Of a stretch of 34,214 nt of DNA, positions 25,096 through 31,926 are shown in pieces. How positions within the stretch are numbered: the first letter of the stretch is position 1; the number at the start of each line of letters is the position of its first letter. The stretch lies in the NCBI GenBank assembly GCA_002483285.1, contig DLHP01000040.1, forward strand, positions 1-34,214, written 5' to 3'. The position numbers and the translations under genes are program-made. The stretch comes from Flavobacterium sp. UBA7665 (GTDB taxonomy: Bacteria > Bacteroidota > Bacteroidia > Flavobacteriales > Flavobacteriaceae). Below the pieces are notes generated by a model. The model was not told where the DNA came from. It searched no databases and saw only the letters and a program-made list of their open reading frames with translations.

Positions 25096-25123
25096 AAAAA
25101 GCCACTTTCTACAGTGGCTTTTT
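25096..25123. terminator. bidirectional intrinsic terminator
   Basis: AAAAAGCCACT (25096-25106) and AGTGGCTTTTT (25113-25123) form a perfect 11-bp stem with a 6-nt loop, between two converging genes. Confidence 0.85.
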
Positions 25124-25159
25124 AATTTAATAGTTTTTTCTAGTCTTAGGTTTTCGTCA

Positions 25160-26026
25160 TTAAATCCTGAAAATCGCTCCAAACGCGATAATTTTTTGGA
25201 AAAAATAAAACTCCTGCGAAGCCCTATCCTCAGTGCTTTCGGTGGTTCGGATATCTGGCATATTGATGTAACCGCCCTTTAGTTCACCCTGCAAATAAAA
25301 GTACTTAAAGAACGTAATGTTCAAACCCGCTTTAGCCGAAACCCCGTAACCCGAAATATGAAAATCGTCATGCCTATCCTTACCCAACAATTTGGTGTTG
25401 GACTTTGGATATAGGATTCCCGCGCCCAGGCCTTCGGTAAGGTTGAGTTGTACTTTGTCGGGGTTGCCCAGATTCAATTTGGTGAGCTTGGCGATGTCGT
25501 CGTGACGTGAAACCTCGGCATTTACGTAGTTTAATCCGTCGGTGTGCTCAAAGGTTAAGAAATCCTCGGTGAGCCATACCTTGCCGCCGGGTTGTGTTTC
25601 TGAATAGGTGCCCGGATTGGGATAATAGCCTTTAAGGTCAACCGTCTTGTACTGGTACATCACGTATTTCATATGGTCCCAGCCGATAGCCACGCTGTAA
25701 TGGTCATTGACGAAATAACCGGCCCTGAAATTGGTCTGTGGGATCGTCATTCGCGCCGGATTGATATAATCGATGTTCCAGCCTTTTGGTTTGTCATGCG
25801 CCTGGATGTCATAAATGGTAAAGTTGTAGTCCTTACCGGTGAAAGTCACATCCGAAGTAGAATAGGTATCACGGTTTCCACCCCAGGAAATAAAGAACTT
25901 TCCCTTGTTGTGCGCCGTGTATTTTTCATTTCTGTATTTTTCATTGCGCTGTGCCCGCGTGGTTTTCTGCGCACTCATGTTCAACGAGAACAACGTCAAC
26001 AAGACGTATAAATGGGAAGTTTTCAC
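25160..26026 (-). CDS. outer-membrane beta-barrel protein
   Basis: The 288-aa product is predicted to be an outer-membrane barrel. It alternates polar and hydrophobic residues with many aromatic ends (FFISWGGNRDTY, NFRAGYFVNDHYSVAIGWDHMKY, YFYLQGELKGGYINM) and ends in IIAFGAIFRI. GTG at 26026 is chosen because it gives a signal peptide (LLTLFSLNMSAQ); the longer frame to 26071 would run into kdsA. The N terminus of the mature form holds the short duplication NEKYRNEKY. It follows kdsA by 10 nt and is probably cotranscribed, which may point to an envelope role. Confidence 0.8.
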   Translation of the reverse strand: MKTSHLYVLLTLFSLNMSAQKTTRAQRNEKYRNEKYTAHNKGKFFISWGGNRDTYSTSDVTFTGKDYNFTIYDIQAHDKPKGWNIDYINPARMTIPQTNFRAGYFVNDHYSVAIGWDHMKYVMYQYKTVDLKGYYPNPGTYSETQPGGKVWLTEDFLTFEHTDGLNYVNAEVSRHDDIAKLTKLNLGNPDKVQLNLTEGLGAGILYPKSNTKLLGKDRHDDFHISGYGVSAKAGLNITFFKYFYLQGELKGGYINMPDIRTTESTEDRASQEFYFFQKIIAFGAIFRI

Positions 26027-26036
26027 ACTGATAAAA

Positions 26037-26855
26037 TTAAAAGGAGTTAACGGTTTTCCTGATGGCGACAAGTTTGGTCATTAAGGGTTCAAACAAATCA
26101 AGGTGCAACATATTGGCGCCGTCGCTTTTGGCATTAGCCGGATCAAAATGGGTTTCGATGAAAATTCCATCTACACCAACGGCAATCCCAGCCTTGGCAA
26201 TCGTTTCAATCATCTCCGGTCTTCCGCCGGTCACACCCGCCATTTGGTTGGGTTGTTGCAACGAATGCGTGACATCCAAAACGGTTGTGGCAAATGACTG
26301 CATTGTAGGAATGCCGCGGTAATCCACAATCATGTCCTGGTAGCCAAACATGGTTCCGCGATCGGTGACCATGACGTTCTGGTTGTTGCAATCGAGCACC
26401 TTTTGTACCGCGTGCTTCATGCTTTCAGGACTCATAAATTGCCCCTTTTTGAGGTTTACGGTTCTCCCAGTATTGGCGGCGGCTACGACCAAATCGGTCT
26501 GACGCACCAAAAACGCAGGAATCTGCAGCACGTCTACATATTGCGCGGCCATGTCGGCATCTTCATTGGTGTGGATATCGGTCACGGTAGGTACGTGGAA
26601 AGTCTCAGAAACCTTGCGCAAAATTTTAAGCGCCTTTTCGTCGCCAATCCCACTAAAACTGTCAATCCTGGAACGGTTGGCTTTCTTGAAAGATCCTTTG
26701 AAAACGTATGGAATCTGTAATTTGTCTGTAATCCCGATGAGTTTCTCGGCAATACGCATCGCCATTTCCTCACCTTCAATGGCACAAGGTCCTGCAAGCA
26801 AAAAGAAATTGCCACTGTCGGTGTGCTTGATTTGTGGTATGTTATGTAAATTCAT
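26037..26855 (-). CDS. kdsA: 3-deoxy-8-phosphooctulonate synthase
   Basis: KdsA condenses phosphoenolpyruvate with arabinose 5-phosphate to Kdo-8-phosphate for lipid A core synthesis. The 272-aa length is standard. Family motifs are GPCAIE (22-27), the YVFKGSFKKANRSR stretch (50-63), the VTDIH metal region, QIPAFLVRQTDL and VMVTDRGTMFGY. Cys24 in GPCAIE marks the metal-dependent class, as in Aquifex; the metal-free E. coli enzyme has Asn there. A consensus -7 box lies just upstream and the barrel-protein gene follows after 10 nt. Confidence 0.97.
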   Translation of the reverse strand: MNLHNIPQIKHTDSGNFFLLAGPCAIEGEEMAMRIAEKLIGITDKLQIPYVFKGSFKKANRSRIDSFSGIGDEKALKILRKVSETFHVPTVTDIHTNEDADMAAQYVDVLQIPAFLVRQTDLVVAAANTGRTVNLKKGQFMSPESMKHAVQKVLDCNNQNVMVTDRGTMFGYQDMIVDYRGIPTMQSFATTVLDVTHSLQQPNQMAGVTGGRPEMIETIAKAGIAVGVDGIFIETHFDPANAKSDGANMLHLDLFEPLMTKLVAIRKTVNSF

Positions 26856-26875
26856 AGTTGTCTGTTTGTTGGCCG

Positions 26876-26883
26876 CAAAGGTA
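26876..26883 (-). promoter_or_regulatory. -7 box TACCTTTG of kdsA
   Basis: On the minus strand TACCTTTG matches TAnnTTTG exactly, 20 nt before the kdsA ATG. Confidence 0.5.
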
Positions 26884-26943
26884 ACTATGAATTGTGAATT
26901 TTGGGTGAAGATTTAGGAATTTTTAAGACGGCTGAGCATCAAC

Positions 26944-26964
26944 AAAAAGTCTAGCGGACTTTTT
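26944..26964. terminator. terminator-like hairpin
   Basis: AAAAAGTC (26944-26951) and GACTTTTT (26957-26964) form a perfect 8-bp stem with a 5-nt loop. It could end transcripts of the lipoprotein gene at 27183-27635, reading through copy B first. Confidence 0.45.
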
Positions 26965-26971
26965 CGCGATA

Positions 26972-26985
26972 GTGCCAGCTGGCAC
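26972..26985. repeat. 14-bp perfect palindrome
   Basis: GTGCCAGCTGGCAC is self-complementary with no loop. It lies 116 bp before the kdsA start, too far for a core promoter site. It could be a protein-binding site; no partner is evident. Confidence 0.45.
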
Positions 26986-27010
26986 GTTGCCTTAACTGGA
27001 TTCTACAACC

Positions 27011-27149
27011 CTAGCCCGGATGGCAGCGGAAATCCTTTTTACGGTTTTTAAAGTAGAAATAAGTGTAACGGTTAGCGTTGGTTTTTTGTGCATGCAGACG
27101 CCAATTGAAACGCCGTAAAAAGATTGCAGCGTACAGCCGGATTGGCTTC
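27011..27149 (-). ncRNA. structured intergenic element, copy B with a long internal insert
   Basis: The flanks match copy A: GGAAATCCTTTTT on the left and AAAAAGATTG followed by CAGC and GGCTTC on the right. The inner stem is CTTTTTACGG (27035-27044) with CCGTAAAAAG (27113-27122), 10 bp and perfect, but the bases differ from copy A while pairing is kept. The loop is replaced by 68 nt. An outer pairing AGCC with GGCT also fits. Confidence 0.55.
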
Positions 27150-27182
27150 AAAAACAACAAAGCCAACACCTAAAAACGCGAA

Positions 27183-27635
27183 CTATCGTTTTAACGTCAA
27201 CCCAACCGGAACCATCAGTACGCTTTTCTCGTAAAGGTTGAGATACAACTTTAAAGGTTTGGTGTTGCCTTCCCAGGTGACTTCGTAAACGTCGAGGAAT
27301 CCGGCGCCAATTTCAGTGCGTTTGGTGGGGAAAGGACAGCAGGTTTCTATTTTTTTATAGGAGATTGGCTCGCCTTTGGGACCGGCAAGCGCGTTTAGGA
27401 AGCGCTCGATGTTCAGGGTTTCGCTTTTGGTATCCCTGAAAAAAACGTTTACGGGATAATCCTTGTCATAACCGTATTTCTTATCGGTACTGTTGACATT
27501 GATGACAAAAGTGTTGTCGGCCTTGAGCCTGGGTGCCGGCGCATTGTCATCCACATTTTTCAAGGTAGATTTGGTGCTCACACACGAAACCATTGCTACG
27601 CAAAGCATCGCCATCAAGAATAATTTACTTTTCAT
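27183..27635 (-). CDS. small lipoprotein next to kdsA
   Basis: The 150-aa product is a lipoprotein with Cys18 in AMVSC. The mature part includes ADNTFVINVNSTDKKYGYDKDYPVNVFF, a CCPFPTKR stretch with two adjacent cysteines, and a beta-rich end (FLDVYEVTWEG, KLYLNLYEKSVLMVPVGLTLK). ATG at 27635 is chosen because it gives the lipoprotein signal; a start at 27659 adds eight residues that spoil it. The start overlaps the upstream DUF4199 stop by 11 bases. Relatives are sometimes labelled as a Kdo-phosphate aldolase, probably only through proximity to kdsA; nothing in the sequence suggests an enzyme. Confidence 0.75.
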   Translation of the reverse strand: MKSKLFLMAMLCVAMVSCVSTKSTLKNVDDNAPAPRLKADNTFVINVNSTDKKYGYDKDYPVNVFFRDTKSETLNIERFLNALAGPKGEPISYKKIETCCPFPTKRTEIGAGFLDVYEVTWEGNTKPLKLYLNLYEKSVLMVPVGLTLKR

Positions 27636-28119
27636 TGGGTTTGTTTTTGGTTTGAACAAATAACGCGATTACCGCCGAAGTTAGTATGCCACGCGACAGC
27701 GTATCAAAAATGCCCAGCAGGATATAGTTGCGCAGGTTGAAATACACTTGTGCTTTCTCTAATGTCTGGTATTGATGCGCCACGCGATAGTCAATCATGC
27801 GGTCAAAAAAACCAGGGGTAATCCAGCTGTAGATAATAGTGTTCATCGCCGGGCTCAAAATGGCAATCGCAACGGTCATGATGGTTCCCGAAAGAAACGC
27901 CTGTTTCCAGGTGATGGCATTGTGGTAAAAGTTTTTCTTTTTGTCACGGATGGCCAAAATGTAAAGTACAACGGCCGCCACGCCAAAAAGATTGGTGTAG
28001 AAAGGTTGTTTCCCAATCTGGGCATCGTGCCAACCCAATGATTTTTCAAGGATCATCCATACGATAGAGACGATACTGAATTGGATTGCCCAACGGATTT
28101 CTATGGCAAATTTTTTCAT
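27625..28119 (-). CDS. DUF4199-family membrane protein
   Basis: The 164-aa product has four hydrophobic helices, at about 9-25, 43-58, 71-95 and 130-157. It fits the Bacteroidota DUF4199 family in length, in the N-terminal IRWAIQFSIVSIVWMILEK and in the IYSWITPGFFDRMIDY loop. No function is established. The last 11 bases overlap the start of the lipoprotein gene, so the two are translationally coupled. A consensus -7 box lies 23 nt before its ATG. Confidence 0.8.
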   Translation of the reverse strand: MKKFAIEIRWAIQFSIVSIVWMILEKSLGWHDAQIGKQPFYTNLFGVAAVVLYILAIRDKKKNFYHNAITWKQAFLSGTIMTVAIAILSPAMNTIIYSWITPGFFDRMIDYRVAHQYQTLEKAQVYFNLRNYILLGIFDTLSRGILTSAVIALFVQTKNKPNEK

Positions 28120-28141
28120 GCGTACTAGTTTAACAGCTGGC

Positions 28142-28149
28142 CAAAATTA
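28142..28149 (-). promoter_or_regulatory. -7 box TAATTTTG of the DUF4199 gene
   Basis: On the minus strand TAATTTTG matches TAnnTTTG exactly, 22 nt upstream of the ATG at 28119. It lies in the divergent gap shared with the YeeE gene. Confidence 0.5.
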
Positions 28150-28191
28150 GTCGAATTTGATTTATTTCACCGCATAAATCATCCGAATTGT

Positions 28192-28199
28192 TATTTTTG
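28192..28199 (+). promoter_or_regulatory. -7 box TATTTTTG of the YeeE/YedE pair
   Basis: TATTTTTG matches TAnnTTTG exactly and would give a leader of about 40 nt before the ATG at 28248. Confidence 0.5.
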
Positions 28200-28247
28200 T
28201 AGCCGAGGCCAAAAAAGCCAAAGCGAACGCAGTTAAAAAAACACAAT

Positions 28248-28805
28248 ATGGAAGTCTTATTTCAGACCTGGCCTTGGTATGTTTCGGGATTCTTAATCGC
28301 CGCAATCATGCTGACGCTGAACTATTTCGGGAAAGTTTTTGGCATGTCTTCTAACCTGCGTACGCTTTGTACGATTGCGGGTGCAGACAAATGTGCCGAT
28401 TTTTTTAAGTTCGATTGGAAAACCCAAGGTTGGAATTTGGTGGTATTGCTCGGCGCGATGATTGGCGGTTATGTTGCGGTTCACTTTATGAGCGATCCAT
28501 CCAACGTAAGCCTCAATCCGCAAACCGTAGAACAACTCGCCAGGATGGGAATCGATGCGCCAAACGGCAAGTTATTGCCCACCGCGCTTTTTGGTAATGA
28601 CGTCTTTACGTCTCCAAAAATCATTGCCATATTGCTTATTGGTGGCGTCCTTATTGGATTTGGGTCGCGCTACGCCGGAGGTTGTACGTCTGGCCACGCC
28701 ATTGCCGGGATGAGCAACCTGCAGAAGCAATCGCTTAAGGCGGTGATTGGCTTTTTCGTTGGCGGACTCGTGATGTCTTATTTCATTTTACCCTTAATCT
28801 TCTAA
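28248..28805 (+). CDS. YeeE/YedE-family sulfur transporter, first half
   Basis: The 185-aa protein is a membrane half-transporter of the YeeE/YedE (TsuA/PmpA) family, which moves thiosulfate or related reduced sulfur across the inner membrane. It has about four to five helices. The signature GSRYAGGCTSGHAIAGMSNLQ at about 140-160 carries the conserved Cys that contacts the sulfur substrate in the family. The single-chain form is about 350 aa, so this is one half; the other half follows after one base. The substrate could be thiosulfate, sulfide or polysulfide. Confidence 0.88.
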   Translation: MEVLFQTWPWYVSGFLIAAIMLTLNYFGKVFGMSSNLRTLCTIAGADKCADFFKFDWKTQGWNLVVLLGAMIGGYVAVHFMSDPSNVSLNPQTVEQLARMGIDAPNGKLLPTALFGNDVFTSPKIIAILLIGGVLIGFGSRYAGGCTSGHAIAGMSNLQKQSLKAVIGFFVGGLVMSYFILPLIF

Positions 28806-28806
28806 T

Positions 28807-29220
28807 ATGCGCGCCATCAAGTATCTTATTGTGGGTTTTGTCTTTGGGATTGTACTCACCAAATCCGAAGCGGTTTCCTGGTACCGCATCTATGAAATGT
28901 TCCAGTTCCAATCGTTCCATATGTATGGCATCATCATGGTGGCTATCGCTACGGGAATCGTGGGTTTGCAGATCATCAAACGCAAACAATTTAAAACCAA
29001 TAAAGGCGAGTTGATCCAAATTGCCGACAAGGAGAAAGGTTCGTTTCGCTATTGGATTGGCGGATTGCTTTTTGGATTGGGTTGGGCGCTCGTTGGCGCT
29101 TGTCCGGGGCCGATATTTATTTTGATTGGTGCTGGCTTCCTTCCGGTTGTTTTGGTGTTGATCGGCGCGTTGCTCGGTACTTTCCTTTACGGATTGATCA
29201 AAGACAAACTACCGCATTAA
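28807..29220 (+). CDS. YeeE/YedE-family sulfur transporter, second half (DUF6691-like)
   Basis: The 137-aa membrane protein is the partner half. It starts MRAIKYLIVGFVFGIVLTKSEAVSWYRIYEMFQF and carries the matching Cys in LGWALVGACPGPIFILIGAG at about 90-109. About four helices are present. The start follows the previous stop by one base. The two halves very probably assemble into one transporter. No rhodanese or beta-lactamase-like persulfide dioxygenase gene, the common neighbours of such pairs, lies next to it here. Confidence 0.88.
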   Translation: MRAIKYLIVGFVFGIVLTKSEAVSWYRIYEMFQFQSFHMYGIIMVAIATGIVGLQIIKRKQFKTNKGELIQIADKEKGSFRYWIGGLLFGLGWALVGACPGPIFILIGAGFLPVVLVLIGALLGTFLYGLIKDKLPH

Positions 29221-29280
29221 TGGCGACTTTCCATTATTTTTTCCGATTTCTTTGAGTAAATCAACTCCGGTGTAGTCTTT

Positions 29281-29973
29281 TTATAAAGTTGTAGGCGGGC
29301 TAGTTTTTTTCTGGTTGATGCCAAGCATACCCAAAACCAGACAGAACTGGGCCAGCAGGTAAGTGGCCATAATCAGCAAAGAAGCGTAGGGCAACGGCGA
29401 ATGGAATTTGTTGATGGCCAACAAACTATCCGACACCACAAATGAAACGGCACCCAACAGCACCAAATACCGCGCTTGGCTCTTTGAGCTGAAGTATACT
29501 TTGAAAGCAAGGACGAGCATCACCGAAATCGTAACGGCATAAACCGAAACCGGAATCTTAAGCTCGCCCAAATCAGGCCAAAGCAATTCAAGCATCGTTT
29601 TAAGGTAATAAACCACCACGCCACAACATGCCCAGAAAAACAAATTCTTAAGCGGGTTTTTATGGCGCCGTTGCTTGTAAAACAACTCGATATAAAATAC
29701 ATGGCTTATTAAAAACAACAGCAAGCCTACGATGAAGTACAGCTCGGCCTGTCCTGAAAACATCAATACCATATCGCCAAACCAGGAGAAAATCAACGCC
29801 ACCAGGAGTATTCTGCGCGTCGAGAAGTATTCGTTCTTATAAACCGCGTAAATCAGGAACGGAAGCAATAGCGGTTTGAGGAACCAGGCCACGTTTTCAA
29901 TCCCAATCAAAATACAAATCAAGTACAGTCCGCTAAAAGCGAGGTAACCGCGCAACGCCAGGTTTTCTTTCAT
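29281..29973 (-). CDS. YhhN/TMEM86-family lysoplasmalogenase
   Basis: The 230-aa integral membrane protein has about eight helices and the conserved residues of the YhhN family: SWFGDMVLMF at about 64-73, LISHVFYIELF at about 88-98 and GAVSFVVSDSLLAINKF at about 173-189. Family members hydrolyse the vinyl-ether bond of lysoplasmalogens, releasing an aldehyde; human TMEM86B is the reference enzyme. Three bases separate it from the upstream hydroxylase gene, so both are on one transcript. Whether the bacterium acts on its own or on scavenged ether lipids is unknown. Confidence 0.88.
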   Translation of the reverse strand: MKENLALRGYLAFSGLYLICILIGIENVAWFLKPLLLPFLIYAVYKNEYFSTRRILLVALIFSWFGDMVLMFSGQAELYFIVGLLLFLISHVFYIELFYKQRRHKNPLKNLFFWACCGVVVYYLKTMLELLWPDLGELKIPVSVYAVTISVMLVLAFKVYFSSKSQARYLVLLGAVSFVVSDSLLAINKFHSPLPYASLLIMATYLLAQFCLVLGMLGINQKKTSPPTTL

Positions 29974-29976
29974 AAA

Positions 29977-31254
29977 TCAGGATTTGAGTAGCAGCGCATT
30001 GCTTTTTGTTTTAGGAAATTCGAACGTTACAAAGTAAACAGAAACCAGCAAAGACGCACCCAAATAGCCCACCACAATATAATTGGAGTAGGGCAGCAAT
30101 GCGTCAAGGCCAAACCAGTCGCCAAAATACAAAATAATCCCGACGCCAAAGAAGAAACGGACGCTCTCCCAAAATACCGAGAACTTGCGCGTGTCCATGA
30201 GTTCGGTATAACTGTAAATCGTCACAAAAATAAAGAGCCCATAAATGAAAATGTTGGGTAGCCCAATCTTGGCGATATTGTCGAATAGGTAGGTGACAAA
30301 AAGCAAAGTAACGAGCATTTGTGCCACAGACCAATACACCAGTTTTGGAGAATTACCAATGCCATACTTGTCAAAGCGGTACACATCGGTAATTTTATGT
30401 ACCGGATATTGCTCTTCAAAGTGCTCAGGCCGCCAACCCGTTGGTTTGAACCAGATCGTCAATCGGTCTTTCCAGTTTCTGGCACGCCAGGCATCGGTTG
30501 TCAGGAGCCACAAATGCTGGAAATTGATCCGAATCGGGTTCCAGGTCTGCGCCGGTCGCGTAATTCCAAACACTGGCGGCACGTCATCGCGTTCCTCCTG
30601 GAAAGTTCCAAACCATTTGTCCCAAAAGATAAAAATCTGAGAGTGGTTCTTGTCGAGGTATTCGGGATTGATGGCATGATGTACCCTATGGTGCGACGGC
30701 GTGACCAGGATTTTCTCTAAAAAACCCATCTTTTTGATGTATTTGGTATGGTACCAAAACTGCAGGAACAATTGAATCGGGAGTGTAATGGCGATCACCT
30801 TGGCCGGAACGCCAAAAACCGCTGCAGGGATAAGCAGGAATGTAAACAGGTTCACAAAACTTGAGATGCTTTGGCGCAGGGCACAGGTCAGATTGAATTC
30901 TTCGCTACTGTGGTGAATGGCGTGTTTGTTCCACAAAAAATTGATTTGGTGCGACCAGCGGTGTGTCCAGTAGCCGTAAAAATCAATCACGATAAAGGCA
31001 ATGAGATAAGCAACCCAATTGGCTTGCATCTGGTACAACCCGATTTTTGAAACGAGCCATTCGTATGAAATCAGCGTCAGGCTAATACCCAAAACATCTT
31101 TGACGGCGTTGGTAATCCCAGAGCTAATACTTGAAACCGAATCCATGAGCGGTACCTGATCGTCGCCTTTTACAATTCCGTATATTTTCTCTATAATAAT
31201 CAATAGCAGAAAAACGGGCATTGCGATAATCAGGATTTTGCCGTATTGTTCCAT
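29977..31254 (-). CDS. fatty-acid-hydroxylase superfamily protein resembling alkylglycerol monooxygenase
   Basis: This is a di-iron membrane hydroxylase of 425 aa. The histidine boxes are complete: HRWSH (98-102), HAIHH (111-115) and HHRVHH (188-193), with His169 in QFWYHTKY. The layout follows alkylglycerol monooxygenase (AGMO/TMEM195) rather than a short sterol desaturase: HHSSEEFNLTCALRQS (114-129), the FWYHT motif, LVTPSHHRVHH, WDKWFGTF, a trailing soluble segment and extra C-terminal helices (about 305-415), with a similar total length. AGMO splits the alkyl-ether bond of glyceryl ethers using tetrahydrobiopterin. The next gene, three bases away, encodes a lysoplasmalogenase. Motif comparison is from memory, so substrate assignment is inference. 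Confidence 0.82.
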   Translation of the reverse strand: MEQYGKILIIAMPVFLLLIIIEKIYGIVKGDDQVPLMDSVSSISSGITNAVKDVLGISLTLISYEWLVSKIGLYQMQANWVAYLIAFIVIDFYGYWTHRWSHQINFLWNKHAIHHSSEEFNLTCALRQSISSFVNLFTFLLIPAAVFGVPAKVIAITLPIQLFLQFWYHTKYIKKMGFLEKILVTPSHHRVHHAINPEYLDKNHSQIFIFWDKWFGTFQEERDDVPPVFGITRPAQTWNPIRINFQHLWLLTTDAWRARNWKDRLTIWFKPTGWRPEHFEEQYPVHKITDVYRFDKYGIGNSPKLVYWSVAQMLVTLLFVTYLFDNIAKIGLPNIFIYGLFIFVTIYSYTELMDTRKFSVFWESVRFFFGVGIILYFGDWFGLDALLPYSNYIVVGYLGASLLVSVYFVTFEFPKTKSNALLLKS

Positions 31255-31502
31255 TGAAAAGAAATTTAGACGCGCTGCGCTTTAGACACGTTATCACTTT
31301 GGACGCGCTTCGCTTTGGATTTTCAGGTGAATTCACCGAAGTTCTTGCATTAAAAATTACATTATTTACGTACCAAATATAAAAAAAATTCCCACAAATC
31401 AACGAGTCAAGATTCTGTAGGCGCAGCCGTTTCTAAAGCGCAGCGTGTCCAAAGCCCAAAGGGCGTGTCCAAAGGCGTAGCCGCGTCAAAAGCGCAGCGT
31501 TT
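31255..31502. repeat. gap with degenerate AAAG-(mini-hairpin)-GTGTCC repeats
   Basis: One set (31271-31320) holds GACGCGCTGCGCTTTAGAC-like and GGACGCGCTTCGCTTTGGA-like units; the other (31431-31506) holds the same units in opposite orientation. CGCTGCGCTTTAGA (31273-31286) and TCTAAAGCGCAGCG (31432-31445) are a perfect 14-bp inverted repeat. Within the right set, units carry changing small palindromes: CGCAGCG, GCCCAAAGGGC (31454-31464) and GGCGTAGCC. Between them lies the palindrome GGTGAATTCACC (31326-31337). Confidence 0.6.
31326..31337. promoter_or_regulatory. 12-bp palindrome upstream of the hydroxylase/lysoplasmalogenase operon
   Basis: GGTGAATTCACC is perfectly self-complementary and lies 71 bp before the hydroxylase ATG (31254). 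It may be an operator of this operon; no regulator gene is adjacent. Confidence 0.35.
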
Positions 31503-31778
31503 CTAAACAATCTCGGCGCTCAAACCCGCCTGCAACAAAGCCGTACACTGTGGTTCAAGCTCATCATAAGAGCCCGTCTTCACCGTACATTTCCCTTTGT
31601 AATGCACCAAAATCGCACACTGTTCGGCCTGTTCTGCCGTGTGGTTGCACACCAAAATCAGTGTATCTATGACGTGGTCAAAAGTATTCACGTCATCGTT
31701 GTACAGTACAATTTCATTATTGACACCAACGGCTTCTTTTGTTTCGGTCTGCCTTTTTGTTTTTTCTATGGTTGCCAT
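31503..31778 (-). CDS. clpS: ATP-dependent Clp protease adaptor ClpS
   Basis: ClpS delivers N-degron proteins to ClpAP/ClpCP. The 91-aa length is typical. After a flexible N terminus (1-20) comes the core: EIVLYNDDVNTFDHVIDTLILVCNHTAEQA, with the NDD motif at 27-29 that lines the binding pocket for the N-terminal residue. The usual order of helices and the final strand (GLSAEIV) are present. The ATG gives a normal start. It lies 148 nt downstream of the prmA stop, with element C between them, so it may have its own promoter. Confidence 0.93.
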   Translation of the reverse strand: MATIEKTKRQTETKEAVGVNNEIVLYNDDVNTFDHVIDTLILVCNHTAEQAEQCAILVHYKGKCTVKTGSYDELEPQCTALLQAGLSAEIV

Positions 31779-31807
31779 TTTTCGAAGGTGTAATTAATAT
31801 TTTTTTT

Positions 31808-31895
31808 GGCGTGTCCCTGTGGGCCGGGCTGTCCGCTATATCTTTTGTCCGCTAAAGAAGCGGGACAAAAGGATGCCGCTTCCATCCCTAACGCA
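31808..31895 (+). ncRNA. structured intergenic element, copy C (most complete)
   Basis: The central hairpin pairs CTTTTGTCC (31842-31850) with GGACAAAAG (31863-31871), extended by GCT (31851-31853) with AGC (31859-31861); one G is bulged and the loop is AAAGA. An outer stem pairs GCGT (31809-31812) with ACGC (31891-31894), and CCC-TGT-GGG (31815-31823) forms a side hairpin. The GGATGCCGCT and CATCCC segments align with the minus-strand reading of copies A and B. It lies between the prmA stop and clpS, on the strand opposite both. Confidence 0.55.
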
Positions 31896-31926
31896 AACCG
31901 GGAGCAGGTTTCCATTCAGCAGTTTA

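Larger units (their letters stand above)
26856..27182. other. gap upstream of kdsA
   Basis: This 327-bp gap holds the kdsA -7 box, a hairpin (26944-26964), a 14-bp palindrome (26972-26985) and copy B of the structured intergenic element (27011-27149). No coding potential was recognised. Confidence 0.7.
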
